Source: Maratus speciosus (Eukaryota; Arthropoda; Arachnida; Araneae; Salticidae). Taken from it: a stretch of DNA of 64,000 nucleotides. The notes beneath the pieces were generated by a model that ran no database searches, was not told where the DNA came from, and saw only the letters and a program-made list of their open reading frames with translations. The stretch lies in the NCBI GenBank assembly GCA_963932465.1, contig OZ010786.1, forward strand, positions 448,496,619 to 448,560,618. The letters run 5' to 3'. This document shows, piece by piece, positions 47,390 through 58,378 of the stretch. Each line of letters starts with the position of its first letter. The stretch's first letter is position 1. The position numbers and the translations under genes were made by a program.

Positions 47390-48886
47390 GTAATTTAATA
47401 CAATTATTTGCTTTAATTACTTTATTTTTATGTGATTTATTCAATATAGATTACTGTTGCATTTTTATCCATATCTCAAGTAGCAGAGATTAGTGTTCAA
47501 AAGTTGATGTAATTTGTGGAATGGTAGGGATATGATAGGCTTGATATTCCAGCATAGCAGTCCTGCTCGGAATACTGCTCAGGAGCATATTTGAGCAGGA
47601 TGATTCTGAGCAGCTTACGGCCAGATGATTGTTTGGTCTTTGTTGACGAATGGTTCGCTAACCAATGGTGTGACAAAGTGGGCATTTCTAACTGTGTGCC
47701 AATATGGGGAAAACAATTGAAGAGCTAAGTGAAAGAACATGTTAAATAACAAAAACTACATTTGAAAAATTTGAAGTGAAAGTTTTTGCTGTAAATTTTA
47801 ATGATTTATTTTCTGTTTGATGCCATGTAATTAAAATATTAACAGTTATGGTGCTAAACTCTCTCAGAAAAATTTATTCATAGTTAATTTTCAAAATTTA
47901 AAAAATATTATATTATTGACATGATTAAATATTAAAATATTATATATCAATGAATAATGTCTTAAATCTTCAAGACTAAATAGAATCTTATTATTTTAGC
48001 TTCACCATGTGATAGGATACCCCATAACACTTTCATCCAAAAGATAACAAAAAATTTAGAAAATGTTGCATAACATGTTCATCCACTCAGCTCTTCAATT
48101 ATCTAACGTTGGCCCACACCATTTTCTGATTATTGGGATGTTTAGTGATGAAATTCGGTTATCCACTTGGAAGCAGTAAATAAATATACTAATGAATAAA
48201 ATAGTTATTACTATGCTGTTCAGTTTATAATAATCTAATTATTCTAAAATTAATCCGAAATTTTTGTGTTTTATTTTTCTGTATCAAATTTTAACGAAAC
48301 CAACGTTTAAAATATTTGAATTTTTCATTGTTCTTCATAAAACATATTCCTAATATGTATCAAGGTATTTAGAAAAATGTCTATATTTGGCATATTTTGT
48401 TGCGAGAATTAATTTTGAGATTTTTTGCATTTATAACATACAACTTTTTCCCTTCTCATCTACTATCTATGCCTTAGGACATATTTGGTATCGATGTGGA
48501 TTTATTGTTTGTATTTTAAATGGCAAGAAAATTTGTTAGTGGGAAACAGCACGGTAAACTGCTTCAAATGTAGAAATTTTGCTGAAATATTTCATACAAA
48601 ACTAATGTTTAAAATAATTGAATTTTTTTAATTGTTTTTCAAAAAAACATATTTTAAATGTGTGTCAAAGCGCAGGGCATCCCAAATATATCCTTACACT
48701 TAAAAAAAAAATAAATAAATAAACAAACATTGCTATACACTTACGGGTTTTTATGTTTTAATAAGAAAATATTGAAGATTTTTTTGCACTGTTTAATTTC
48801 ACGATTTCAATGTGCGCTCCAAACATATCGAGTCTAAACGACCCTCAAATCTCTCTCAGCTAAACATAGCTGTCTGTCTATTCCTA
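47390..48886. other. AT-rich non-coding intron
   Basis: No supported feature. Frames at 47497-47685 have no family resemblance. Confidence 0.5.
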
Positions 48887-49339
48887 CACTGAGAAAAAAA
48901 AATACCGCCTTCACCTCGAATGAATAGGCAGTAATTTTCTGAATCTCTAAACTAGAAATATAGATTACCGAACTATGCGAATAGGGTAAACAGCTAAGAT
49001 GAATAGACTAAATGACCTAGAATTTCTAGTCTCTTGTATTCCAGGTGACGAAACGATAATGAATCGTTTCAGTAGCGAGAAATTATCACCTTGATTTATG
49101 GAACGGTTTCATAAACTACAATTATAGTTACTTAAACTAACGTCTTGTGTCCGCATCTATTTGCAGAGATTTTTAAATAAATTTGACCACGAGAATATAG
49201 GAAAACGCTCTTGAATTCTAGTAGGAGATTCTAAAACTCTCTAGGAAAGGGAACTAGAATTTATAAGGATGACATGGAACTATTTTTTCTAGAGTCACAA
49301 TTTAGATTCTATATGCCAGAACGATATTTTTTCTCAGTG
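48887..49339. mobile_element. 453-bp CACTGAGAAAAA-ended MITE, copy 2
   Basis: It is bounded by TA (48885-48886 and 49340-49341) with CACTGAGAAAAA inverted ends and has exactly the length of copy 1. The TA duplication suggests mobilisation by a Tc1/mariner-type enzyme. Confidence 0.9.
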
Positions 49340-49543
49340 TAACCATATATTGCTGTATAAATCCTTTATTCGATTCACCATGACCTGTGAGTCAGTTGCA
49401 TGGAGATCTGTTTGTGAAACTTGGTTGTAGAAACTTTAAACTGCACAAAATAAATGTTACGGAAGAAGGTAAATGCAACCACGTTCATCCGGAATGACAT
49501 CATTCATTTTTATCTCAAAAAATTATATATATAACAGAATATA

Positions 49544-49996
49544 CCGGGTGTCCCAAAAATGACTGATAGATTTTAAAATTCAATAACTTGCAAACGGTGA
49601 CAGATATTTAAAAAATTCTTGCAGGTGTGTTATGTAAGTTGTCAGTAGTTTTTTCAATGTGATTCTCAGTTTTAGTTACAAATGGCATCGGTAGATGGCG
49701 CTGCAAGCAATAACCGCTAAATCCTGGTTCGATTTTTCGGCTCCTCTCTTCTTCCATGCGAAAAAAGTAGATTAAAATGTATTGAATGGATTCCGATGTA
49801 CCAAAAATCGGGTTTGGACTGAACGCCTATTGCTCTCAGTGCCATCTATTGTTTGAAATTCGAACTAAAATAAAAAATCACAGTACAAAAACTCCTGACA
49901 TTATACATAACCCTCCTGCAAGAATTTTTTTAGTATCTGTCACCGTTTGGAAGTTATTGAATTTTAAAATCCATCAGTCATTTTGGGGGCAACCGG
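49544..49996. mobile_element. TA-flanked foldback MITE, CCGGGTGTCC ends, copy 2
   Basis: 453 bp between TA dinucleotides. Both arms carry ATGACTGAT(A/G)GATTTTAAAA and CAAACGGTGACAGAT(A)TT-type sequence. It is homologous to 11535-12084, including the inner GCGCTGCAAGCAATA and TGCCATCTATTGTTTG pieces. Confidence 0.88.
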
Positions 49997-51037
49997 TATC
50001 AATACTTGTTTTATAACTTACACTCATGCCTTGAGTCAGTCATAACTCAGTTCATAGCAATAAATAAAGAGTGTATCAATTGATCTGATACAGCTGAAAT
50101 CAATGAATAATGTTGAAAATTTTCAAAAGAAAAAACGAGAATTTTAGAATACAGATGGTATCGGCTCGGCCGAATTTTCGACAGCAGTTTTGCCGAAGAT
50201 TCGTTTTCGGCGAATCTCAGATTTTTGGGTCCAAAAGAAAAACGAAACCGAATTTTCGGTCGATCTCTTCTTATAACACAACTCTGCTCTTTTTCATCTA
50301 TTATTAACGCCTGCGGACATATTTGGTAACAATGTGGAGTTTTTGGCTTTATATGAAAACTTTCTAGTGGTAAACAGCACTGTCAAATGAAGAGAAAATT
50401 CACGGAACAGCACCAGATGTTGAAAGTAGGTTTTAAATAGAAAATAAAAACAAAGTATAAAAATAAATAGTTGCAAATAAATGGCAAAACGATTCGTTGT
50501 TGCTGTTGCATTATATGTATCTGACATAAGTGAAAGAATTCACAGAAAAGAAGAGAAACAGAATTACGGTATTAACTTTTTACTATCACTGTTATCTTCT
50601 CTGCATTAGAAGTATGCATATCAGAAATTAAATTAAACCATTTGTCTCTGAAGCGTGCATTTCAAGAATTTCTTTTTTCACTCAGGAATTCTGAAATCAT
50701 TCTAGAAATTCTGAATTAAAATTTTTGCTTTATTTAATGACAGATGTTTAGTGATCACGAAAGATAAAAATTCTTCCTTCGGTATTCTTCCCGGTATGGA
50801 TCCGAAATTTCAGAATAAAAAAAGGAATTGCACGCATACGTGCAGGAAGCGTGCAGTTCAGGAATTTCTTTTTTACTCAGAAATTCCGAAATCATTGCAG
50901 AAATTCCTCATAGTAATTTTTACTTTATTTAATGATAGACGGTTAGAGATCACGAAAAGTGAAAATTCGTCTTGCCTAGTTTCAGGTATTGATTAAAAAT
51001 TTCAGAATTAAAAAGAAATTGAACGCATAGTGTATGT
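49997..51037. other. non-coding intron with a two-unit direct repeat
   Basis: From about 50659 to 51030 two units of some 190 bp repeat (GCGTGCA(T/G)TTCA(A/G)GAATTTC, TTTAATGA(C/T)AGA, GATCACGAAA). No coding sequence. Confidence 0.65.
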
Positions 51038-51481
51038 AGTGAAGGGGAGAATGAATGATTTTACTATTCAAATAAATCATTGGGGCATGAGCAAAAAACA
51101 TACTGTCTAACATTTGTATATATTTCTAATCAATTACCACCAGAAATTTTGTAAAACGAAAAGAAACAAAAGCATATTTGCCAGATTTTTTAACTATTTT
51201 AATGAAATATCTTCAGGAATTTCGAAGATAAAAGTAATTTTTATATTTTTAATAGTTTTTTTTGAATTAATTCTAATTAAAATCAGAAACTTCGGTACAT
51301 TTCAGCTAGTCAGGCGGCAGTGTTATATGTACATATGTATTTTCATGTATATATACATATACATGGTATCCAAGCTAAAATGTTGCAAACTTCAAGGGGA
51401 GGTAGGGTACACCCAGTCGACTGGGAATCACATAGGAAAGCTGTGTCGGAAACGCCTTCTTGACCCTGTAAGGGCTATTGG

Positions 51482-51673
51482 CAGTGTTGCCAGTGGGCTA
51501 CTTTTTTAAAATTCAGATTTCTTGATAGGCACCACTTTTCTGAAATGGTAAAATTCCCTTTCTTTTCGCGGCTGAATTAATGTGTGATTGAAAAAGGCGA
51601 ATTTTACTCTTTCAAAAGACTGATGCCAATAAAGAAATCTGAATTGAAAAAAAGTAGTCCAGTGGCAACACTG
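51482..51673. mobile_element. CAGTGTTGCC-ended MITE
   Basis: 192 bp with inverted arms CAGTGTTGCCAGTGGGCTAC and, reversed, CAGTGTTGCCACTGGACTAC, followed by an ATTCAGATTTCTT arm pair. Related copies are at 51712-51962 and 55610-55800. Confidence 0.85.
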
Positions 51674-51711
51674 GGCATTGAAAAGGCTGGTTCACACAAA
51701 GCTGATCTTGG

Positions 51712-51962
51712 CGGAGTTGCCATGGGCTACCTGTTTTTAATTTCGATGTTATTAATACCTTGTTCTAGAACTGTTCTTGTACCTAGAAGTTCCTGTTATT
51801 AATACCTTGATTGGCGCCACTATTTTGAAATGATAAAATTCCCCTTGTTTAATGACATATTAATTAAATTGAAAATAAAGGGAATTTTACCACTTCAAAA
51901 AAGTTGTGCCGATCAAGAAATCGAAATTAAAAAAAAAAAAAATTAGCCCATTTGCAACACTG
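51712..51962. mobile_element. CAGTGTTGC-ended MITE, diverged copy with internal duplication
   Basis: The right end, reversed, reads CAGTGTTGCAAATGGGCTAA and the left GTTGCCATGGGCTACC. A direct TTATTAATACCTTG duplication in the left half marks an extra insertion of some 46 bp. Confidence 0.7.
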
Positions 51963-52464
51963 ATTCAATGCCCTCTACCGCGTCAGGAAGGCGTTTCTGA
52001 CCAGCCATTCCTATGATTCCGAGTCGTCTATGTGTGCCCTACCTCCCCTCGATGCTTGTTACATCTTAGCCGGGATACCCTGTATATGTATATATAACAC
52101 TGTCGCCCGGCTAACCGAAATGTACCGAAGCTTCTTTTTGTATACAAAATTTCTGGTAGAAATTGAATAATAATAAAAAAAAAGGTTGGCAGCCATGCTT
52201 TTGCGCAGGCCCGAATGATTCATTCGAATACTAAAATCATCCATTCTGCCCATCACTGCATACATGTGCTAATGGTGCAAATAGATTAATATTTTATCAT
52301 TTACGATAATTACAAACATAACTATATCGGTATCAATATCGAACAAGATTCTACTATGTTTTAGTTCAACAGTAGTAGTTGTTAATTTTTCTTTAACTGC
52401 TTATTATTTTTTGTAATTGTAAATGCCTATGCACTTTCTTAAAAGCGTTTTGTTCTGTTTACAG

Positions 52465-52614
52465 TTTTGAAATTACTGAAAATGGCTAAAGGCATTAGAG
52501 CCTTATTAGATACCGTAATGCAGGCACTACCCCAAGTTGGAAATTTAGGTCTATTGTTTTATCTCTTATTTTTCATATTTGCCGCCTTAGGAGTAGAGTT
52601 ATTCGGCAGATTAG
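52465..52614 (+). CDS. Ca-alpha1T: T-type calcium channel alpha-1, exon for end of IVS4, S4-S5 linker and IVS5
   Basis: The exon encodes 49 full residues between split codons. [20 protein letters not shown] contains the last IVS4 basic residues and the S4-S5 coupling helix, and [20 protein letters not shown] is the IVS5 helix. The [14 protein letters not shown] stretch is almost invariant in T-type channels. The acceptor is TTTACAG and the donor GTAAGA; it enters in phase 1 and ends in phase 1, with G plus AA giving the Glu of ECTED in the next exon. An AGGTGCG-ended repeat begins about 65 bp beyond the donor. Confidence 0.95.
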
Positions 52615-52678
52615 GTAAGAAAGAAATTCTTTTTATCATTTACTGTTACATATATATTTATTTATTTATTTACTTTTT

Positions 52679-53235
52679 AGGTGCGTTCGTAATTATATAA
52701 ATATGTAGCACTTATAGTCGTCGTTCAGTCCGTCTGTCTGTCCGTCCGCATATAACAGAGCAAAAACTACGCAACTGAATGGTCTGAAATTTTAAATATA
52801 TAATTCTTGCAAAATTTTGTCGAGTCATTTAAAATTTTATGAAAATCGGATGTATAGTTTAATTACAGGGACAGTCAAAAGTTTTCCGTTACATTACGGC
52901 CAATCGGAAAAAAAATATTGCAAGTGCCTTTTAATGATGCTACACCCTTCCGAATGGTCTGAAATTTTAAATATATAATTGCTACAAAGATTTGTCTAGT
53001 CATTTCAAATTTTATGAAAATCGGATGTATAGTTTAATTACAGGGACAGTCGCAATTTTTGCGTTACATTAAGGCCAATGGGAAAAAAAAATATTTCAAG
53101 TGCATTTTAATGATGTTACAGCTTTTCGAACAGAATGAAATTGATATTCACTTATGAAGTGCGTTAAAATATACATTCATTACAATAGATGGTGCAAAAA
53201 ATATTTAAAAAACTAGTTATAATACGAACGCACCT
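52679..53235. mobile_element. AGGTGCGTTCGTA-ended repeat, copy 2
   Basis: Inverted ends AGGTGCGTTCGTAATTATAT and, reversed, AGGTGCGTTCGTATTATAAC enclose 557 bp with an internal near-duplicate of about 180 bp (TGGTCTGAAATTTTAAATAT twice). A (TCTG)n run lies at 52732-52745. It starts 65 bp after a channel exon. Confidence 0.85.
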
Positions 53236-53576
53236 CATTTGCCACGTTTGGCGAGCAATTTCCAACTTGTTATTTATGTAGAAATGAGATTTTTCTGCTG
53301 TACTTTATTGAGAATTACCCATTTTACGACGAGTGTCCCGTACAGGTCGCACAAAAAAAACAATGCATCGCATGAAATGCAATAGCCAAATTGTGGCGTA
53401 AAAAAACAAAAGTAAGAATTCTATTGCATATTATGTCTTCTTCCAATTTACGTTTTGAAAAAAGATTCAGAGCGTCGTTTTCATTGATAAATTGTACAAA
53501 ATTCTGAATTTTTATTTATTTTATTGAAAATTTCGCATACTCAAATTCGACACCCAGTTTGAATTTTTCAGTATAT
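53236..53576. other. AT-rich non-coding spacer
   Basis: No supported feature. Confidence 0.5.
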
Positions 53577-53794
53577 TTAACCCTTTTTAAGGCAGATTAA
53601 TTTTGTTTAAAGAATATTGAAATTGTTTAATGACACTCAAATTTATTAACAAATTGCTTTGAAAGTAACTAAATGGTTTTAGTCACATTTATAATAAAAG
53701 TAATATTTTATCTAAATTTATTGTTGCGAATTTAGTTATATGGGGATTAAAATTAAGTGGGAAGTATAATTCCCGCTGCCTTCGAAAGGGTTAA
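53577..53794. mobile_element. TTAA-flanked MITE, CCCTTTTTAAGGCAG ends
   Basis: 218 bp between direct TTAA repeats. The ends are CCCTTTTTAAGGCAG and, reversed, CCCTTTCGAAGGCAG. No coding capacity. Confidence 0.85.
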
Positions 53795-54802
53795 CACTAG
53801 GCAACTAAACGGGAAGTTATTTGGTCAAATAGTTTATGAATTATGAAGGTGTAAAGTTTAAAATTTGTGATGTTTAGTTTATTTTTATGTGTTGGAAAAA
53901 AGTTCGTAATGTAGGTAGTCTTTAAAGTATAACTCAAATGTTCTTGTCGAAAGAGTGGGAATTTTGGATTCCCATATTTTAGAAATCTTGAGTTTTTAGA
54001 AATCGATTTCTGTTACAAAATTTATACGTTACAATTTATATTTTTTGTATATCCCTTTTATATTACTCTTTTTTTATTATATTTAAAGAAATTAATTTTC
54101 GTAAAAAATATGAATTGTAAACTATTGATTTTTAAAAACAATTCTAGAAGCTTCTACTTTGCAAATCTAAAACTTCAGATGATTCTAGGACGTGGTTTTT
54201 GAGTTATGATTTAAAAATTCTTTTCATTGCAATAAGTGCGTAGTTCGGTTTAGATGTCTGTTAATTTTTTTATTTATTTTAGTTTATTTACTGCTGGTGA
54301 GGTTTTTAATTTTATTATCGAATATTAGCTAGAAACAAATGCTGAACTATTTATATTGATTTAAGTGCTAATGAATTAATCTTTAGAAATAGTTTTTACG
54401 CAATAGAGATAGATTAAAAAGCCCGTAAAAATTATTTTAAAAACTATAATATATGTGTAAAATGCCATACAGCTTTCAAACAAAATGCATTTGAATATAT
54501 ATATATTTTCCCTATACGGCGATCTAAAATTTAAAAATGTGTTTTTAGTATGAATGTTTTTTTAGTGCGGTGCAAGTTACGCATGTGTATTTTTTTTTTC
54601 TTGGAAGTTTAAAAAAATAGCAGTAAAAGCGAAATTTAATTTCCAGGGATGCCAACATCAAAATGACATCAGTGTAACGCACTGGCACGTTTTACTTTCT
54701 GATATAGTTGATGACATTGCTCAGAATCAGAAGCAAAATTTCAAAAGGTCCAAATTTAGTTTGTATGCTGAAAATAAAGATTCCATAAACCTGAGAATGT
54801 GA

Positions 54803-54846
<44 letters not shown>

Positions 54847-55454
54847 GAAACTTGTTGTAAGTTAAACCGAACATTTATTGAAAATGAATTGTTTAAAAGG
54901 ATATTTGCTTTTTATATTACTCACGTTTTATACATAAAAACACCTTAAAAATTTCATAATCTATAGTTAATCTTTTATTAATTTCAATCCATATACTATG
55001 TTTAACTTATATCCTTATATGTTATTTCATTAATGTGCACAAATCTTTTAATTTATCCATCTATGTCCGTCTCAGAAACCAAGTTATTTTGGACAATGAG
55101 TAACATAAATTTAGATAATTTATTTGCTAGTTAAGGTGACTATCCATACTACCAACTAGCAGAATCGAAACTTTAATTAGATAAAGCAGCAGAAAGTGTA
55201 TGTTCATGTATAACTGAAGCTGCACTGTAAAAAAATGTTGTGCTTTTTCCTGCACTTTATGTTGTAATTTTTCAAACTCCGATGATACGAAATCTAATTC
55301 AAGCACCGATGCTGTAAGAGCGATTCAAGCAACAAGTGAAGTAAAAATCGCATTACTTACACAACGCATCCAATAGCAACGTGACTTTCTCGAGACTTGA
55401 GAAAATTTACAGAACTCTTAACTCATTAACGCCGGTCGGCAAGAAAACTTGCCA
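53795..55454. other. AT-rich non-coding intron with long poly(A)
   Basis: An almost uninterrupted A run of about 41 bases lies at 54803-54844. No gene or element end was supported. Confidence 0.5.
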
Positions 55455-56158
55455 TTAAGGGGACCGGGTACGCGAAATCCGACCAAAAAATCGATTTTTA
55501 CTTTTTTTTAAATCATTAAATAGTTTAAACTTTTATCTTTTCAACGATGTATTACACATGTTTATATATAAAAAAAGTGTTGGATTTTTGCATTTTATCT
55601 AAGAGCATTTCACAGCAGTGGGCTACTTTTTTTTTTTTAATTCAGATTTCTTGATTGGCATTAGTTTTCTGAAGTGGGGAAATCCCCATTGTTTTCGCCT
55701 TAATAAATATTTTATTAAATAAGGCGAATTTTACTATTTCAAAAAAGTGGTGCCAATCTAGAAATCAGAATTTAAAAAAAGTAGTCCACTGGCAACACTG
55801 CTTCGAGGCTTTAATTGACTTTTTCTCAGAACTTCGACTTTTCAGGTTTGTGTTCCTTTAATTCAATATCTATTAAACTTAAGAACTCAGGGGATTTAAT
55901 AATTTGTTGAGAATTATTTACTTCTGGCAGTGAAAACTCACAAAAAATGCTAGTTAAAAAATGCCTTTCAATAAATAATTTATAATTAATTTTCAGTTTC
56001 ACTTAGAAAGAAAATGGTGTGTTTAAATACGTTAAACGTGTTATTCAAACTACTCTAAAAAAAAATCTATACCTCTATTTTCATAATTTCTGAGGAAAAG
56101 GTACATAAATTTGGTGTATTTTAACATGGCCGAGATAGAGCTTACCCGGTCTCCTTAA
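55455..56158. mobile_element. TTAA-flanked element, GG(G/A)GACCGGGTA ends
   Basis: 704 bp between direct TTAA repeats with ends GGGGACCGGGTA and, reversed, GGAGACCGGGTA. A CAGTGTTGCC-type MITE is nested within at about 55610-55800. No coding sequence. Confidence 0.82.
55610..55800. mobile_element. CAGTGTTGCC-ended MITE, nested in a TTAA element
   Basis: The right end, reversed, is CAGTGTTGCCAGTGGACTAC; the left is shortened to CAGTGGGCTAC. Internal arms (AATTCAGATTTCTTGATTGG) match the copy at 51482. Confidence 0.8.
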
Positions 56159-57083
56159 GTCGAACAAAACCTTTAAATTTGAATATCAATGTTTCAGTAT
56201 AGAAGTTTTCACATTATTTAATCAAATTTTGAGCAACTGAATAATTCAAAATTACAATGTTGAAAAAATTGGTGTCGATGAATTAAAAGAAGTACAAAAG
56301 ACTCTCGTCATTACTGAGTTAAAGAAAGCAGCTTGTAAACATTACAGCAATTGTGTTGGCAGCCGGGCTACCAGTACCTTTTGTTGTAAAATACAAATTT
56401 TTACTGTGTAATATTAGTTAAGCTTTATGAATAATTAAATAATGAATTCATTGAGTTTAATTTAGCTAATATTTATTGTCGTGTATTTTTTACTTTTATA
56501 GAATGCACCGAAGATATGCCTTGCGAAGGCCTCGGCGAACATGCGCATTTTAAGGATTTTGGCATGGCATTTCTGACTTTGTTTCGAGTCGCGACAGGTG
56601 ATAATTGGAATGGTATCATGAAGGTATTTCCATGCACATGTTTCATTAATTATCTTTTGTATTATTTATTTTATGAATAAGCATACACTTTATGGAAGAT
56701 TTTTTGTTTGCTTTTTGGAGTAAAAGGAGTGGAGTTCGGTATCTTACACCCCGATCGTTGCAGGAGAAAACTTCCACCAGTAACTTTTTAAAGAAATCGT
56801 CTCATCATTAAAACTCAGAATTTTTGACATGAGTACTGAGAAAATGTCTTTTTACTCCTGTGTTAATTAAGTCCTCGCTAGCACATTGTAGACCAGTAAT
56901 TTGCTATGAAATCTGTGTTTCGAGGAAATGGAAGCTGCCTGCGCCTTTTCTAAAAATCGGTTGCCTATATAGAGTTTATGACATTACCTATCTATAAATA
57001 TTTTGAAAATGTTTGGATTTTATGTGAAATTTCGTATAGTCTAACACGAAATGTCCAACTATTTGGTATAAAGACTTAATCCT
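56159..57083. other. non-coding intron flanking the repeat IV pore exon
   Basis: Apart from the exon at 56502-56623, nothing is supported. Confidence 0.5.
56502..56623 (+). CDS. Ca-alpha1T: T-type calcium channel alpha-1, exon for repeat IV turret and pore loop
   Basis: The exon completes a Glu codon, then encodes 40 residues. [20 protein letters not shown] is the extracellular turret, with two cysteines likely to form a disulphide, and [20 protein letters not shown] is the pore helix and filter. The Asp of TGDNWNG is the repeat-IV selectivity residue; with the repeat-III Asp it supports the EEDD filter of T-type channels, since high-voltage-activated channels have Glu here. The acceptor is a less common TTTATAG and the donor GTATTT. 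It ends in phase 0, joining to DTLREN in the next exon. Confidence 0.95.
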
Positions 57084-57782
57084 TTAACACGTTCACGCCG
57101 GCGCGGTGGGTCACACCGTTGCCATCGAAATACTCAAGGCCTGAGGACACGAGTTGTGACGTCATCACTAATCGACCGGATTCTCACTACTATTGGAATT
57201 CTCACCGGAAAAAGTTTAATAGCAATTTTATTTTATTTTATTTATGGAATATGTATCATCTTATAAAACAATACTAACTATTTAAACTTACTGGTGACAA
57301 TTTGGAATCCCTCAATAACAAATCAGCCAGATGAGGCAACACTGTGACATTCCGCATCTAGCTGAATTTTTATTTAGGGATTCTGAATTCTCACCAGTAA
57401 GTTTAAATAGTTGGTATTGTTTTATAAGATGGTAGATATTCCACAAATAAAAGAAAAGAAAATTACTATTCAAAAATTTCCGGTGTGAGATCCAACACTA
57501 GTAAGAAGTCGGTCCAATAGTTATGACGTCACAACTCGTGTCCTCAGGTCTTGAGTATTTCAATTGCAACGGTCACACTCGACTGTCTCAGAGTTGTCAA
57601 GTCTCCGGCTTTTTGGATACCAGTATTTTAATACAGAAAATATTGTTTTATTTAATTAGAAAAATTGGGCGATTTAAAGGAACAACATTTTCTCTAAAAT
57701 AATAGTGGTGTGAAAATAGCCGGAGACTTGACAACTCTGAGACAGTCGAGTGTGACCCACCGGGCCGGCGTGAACGTGTTAA
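57084..57782. mobile_element. TTAA-flanked foldback element, CACGTTCACGCCGGC ends
   Basis: 699 bp between direct TTAA repeats with perfect inverted ends CACGTTCACGCCGGC. A further inner pair of arms (CTGAGGACACGAGTTGTGAC and reversed copy) and a third (TTTAAACTTACTGGTGA and reversed copy) make most of the left two thirds a palindrome. The right third has its own hairpin (AGCCGGAGACTTGACAACTC and reversed copy). Confidence 0.9.
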
Positions 57783-58378
57783 AAAAGCCTGTTGATTGTT
57801 TTTTTTTTCAAGACAAATGGCGTGAGCGGAACTAAATATACATCGCACACCTTTAGTGAACAAGGTATCTTTTAAAAACACGAACATACTCGTGACCGGT
57901 CAACACAGTTTTAAATTAGGCACGTACATGGAACTTCTATTTGCAGTCAACTCGATTTGAAATACATTTTTTTAACTTGAAATTTGTCCTGAACTCGATG
58001 CACTTTAGAACTGAAGCTGATCCGAAACCTAAAATCAAAGGAAATTCGTCCAGATTTCTATGCAAACCAATCAAAAAGAGATTATCATTATGTCTCTAAT
58101 GTCAATTTTACAATTAATGTAGAAAAATGAACACATACATATTATATATATATATATATAAATATCCTCATTTATATTCAAATATACAGTTTCATCATCT
58201 GAAAACAATACACCGGACTTTCTTTTGAAAAAGCGTGTTACCCTGAGTCTGAATCGCAAGAAACGAAACGCAAATCGAAACCAAGGCAAATCCTAAATTT
58301 TGGAAGTCGAAATTAACTAAAATTGATGCGCAGCAAGAATTTAGTTCCAACTTAACTTGAACCGCTGGTTCTGTCACT
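57783..58378. other. AT-rich non-coding spacer
   Basis: No supported feature besides a (TA)n run at 58140-58160. Confidence 0.5.

Larger units (their letters stand above)
51362..52082. mobile_element. TA-flanked foldback, CAGGGTATCC ends, nested
   Basis: 721 bp with inverted arms of about 115 bp containing GGTATCC, AAGGGGAGGTAGGG(T/C)ACAC, CGACT(G/C)GGAATCA and AACGCCTTC(T/C)TGAC. Two CAGTGTTGCC-type MITEs lie inside. Confidence 0.82.
51038..52257. mobile_element. inverted-repeat element with AGTGATGGGC ends, copy B, carrying nested elements
   Basis: The left end AGTGAAGGGGAGAATGAATG and right end, reversed, AGTGATGGGCAGAATGGATG match copy A. The arms continue with AATCATT(G/C)GGGC(A/C)TG(A/C)GCAAAA, and further in with an AA(C/T)TACCA(C)CAGAAATTTTGTA pair. 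The inner part is occupied by the foldback at 51362-52082. Confidence 0.72.
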
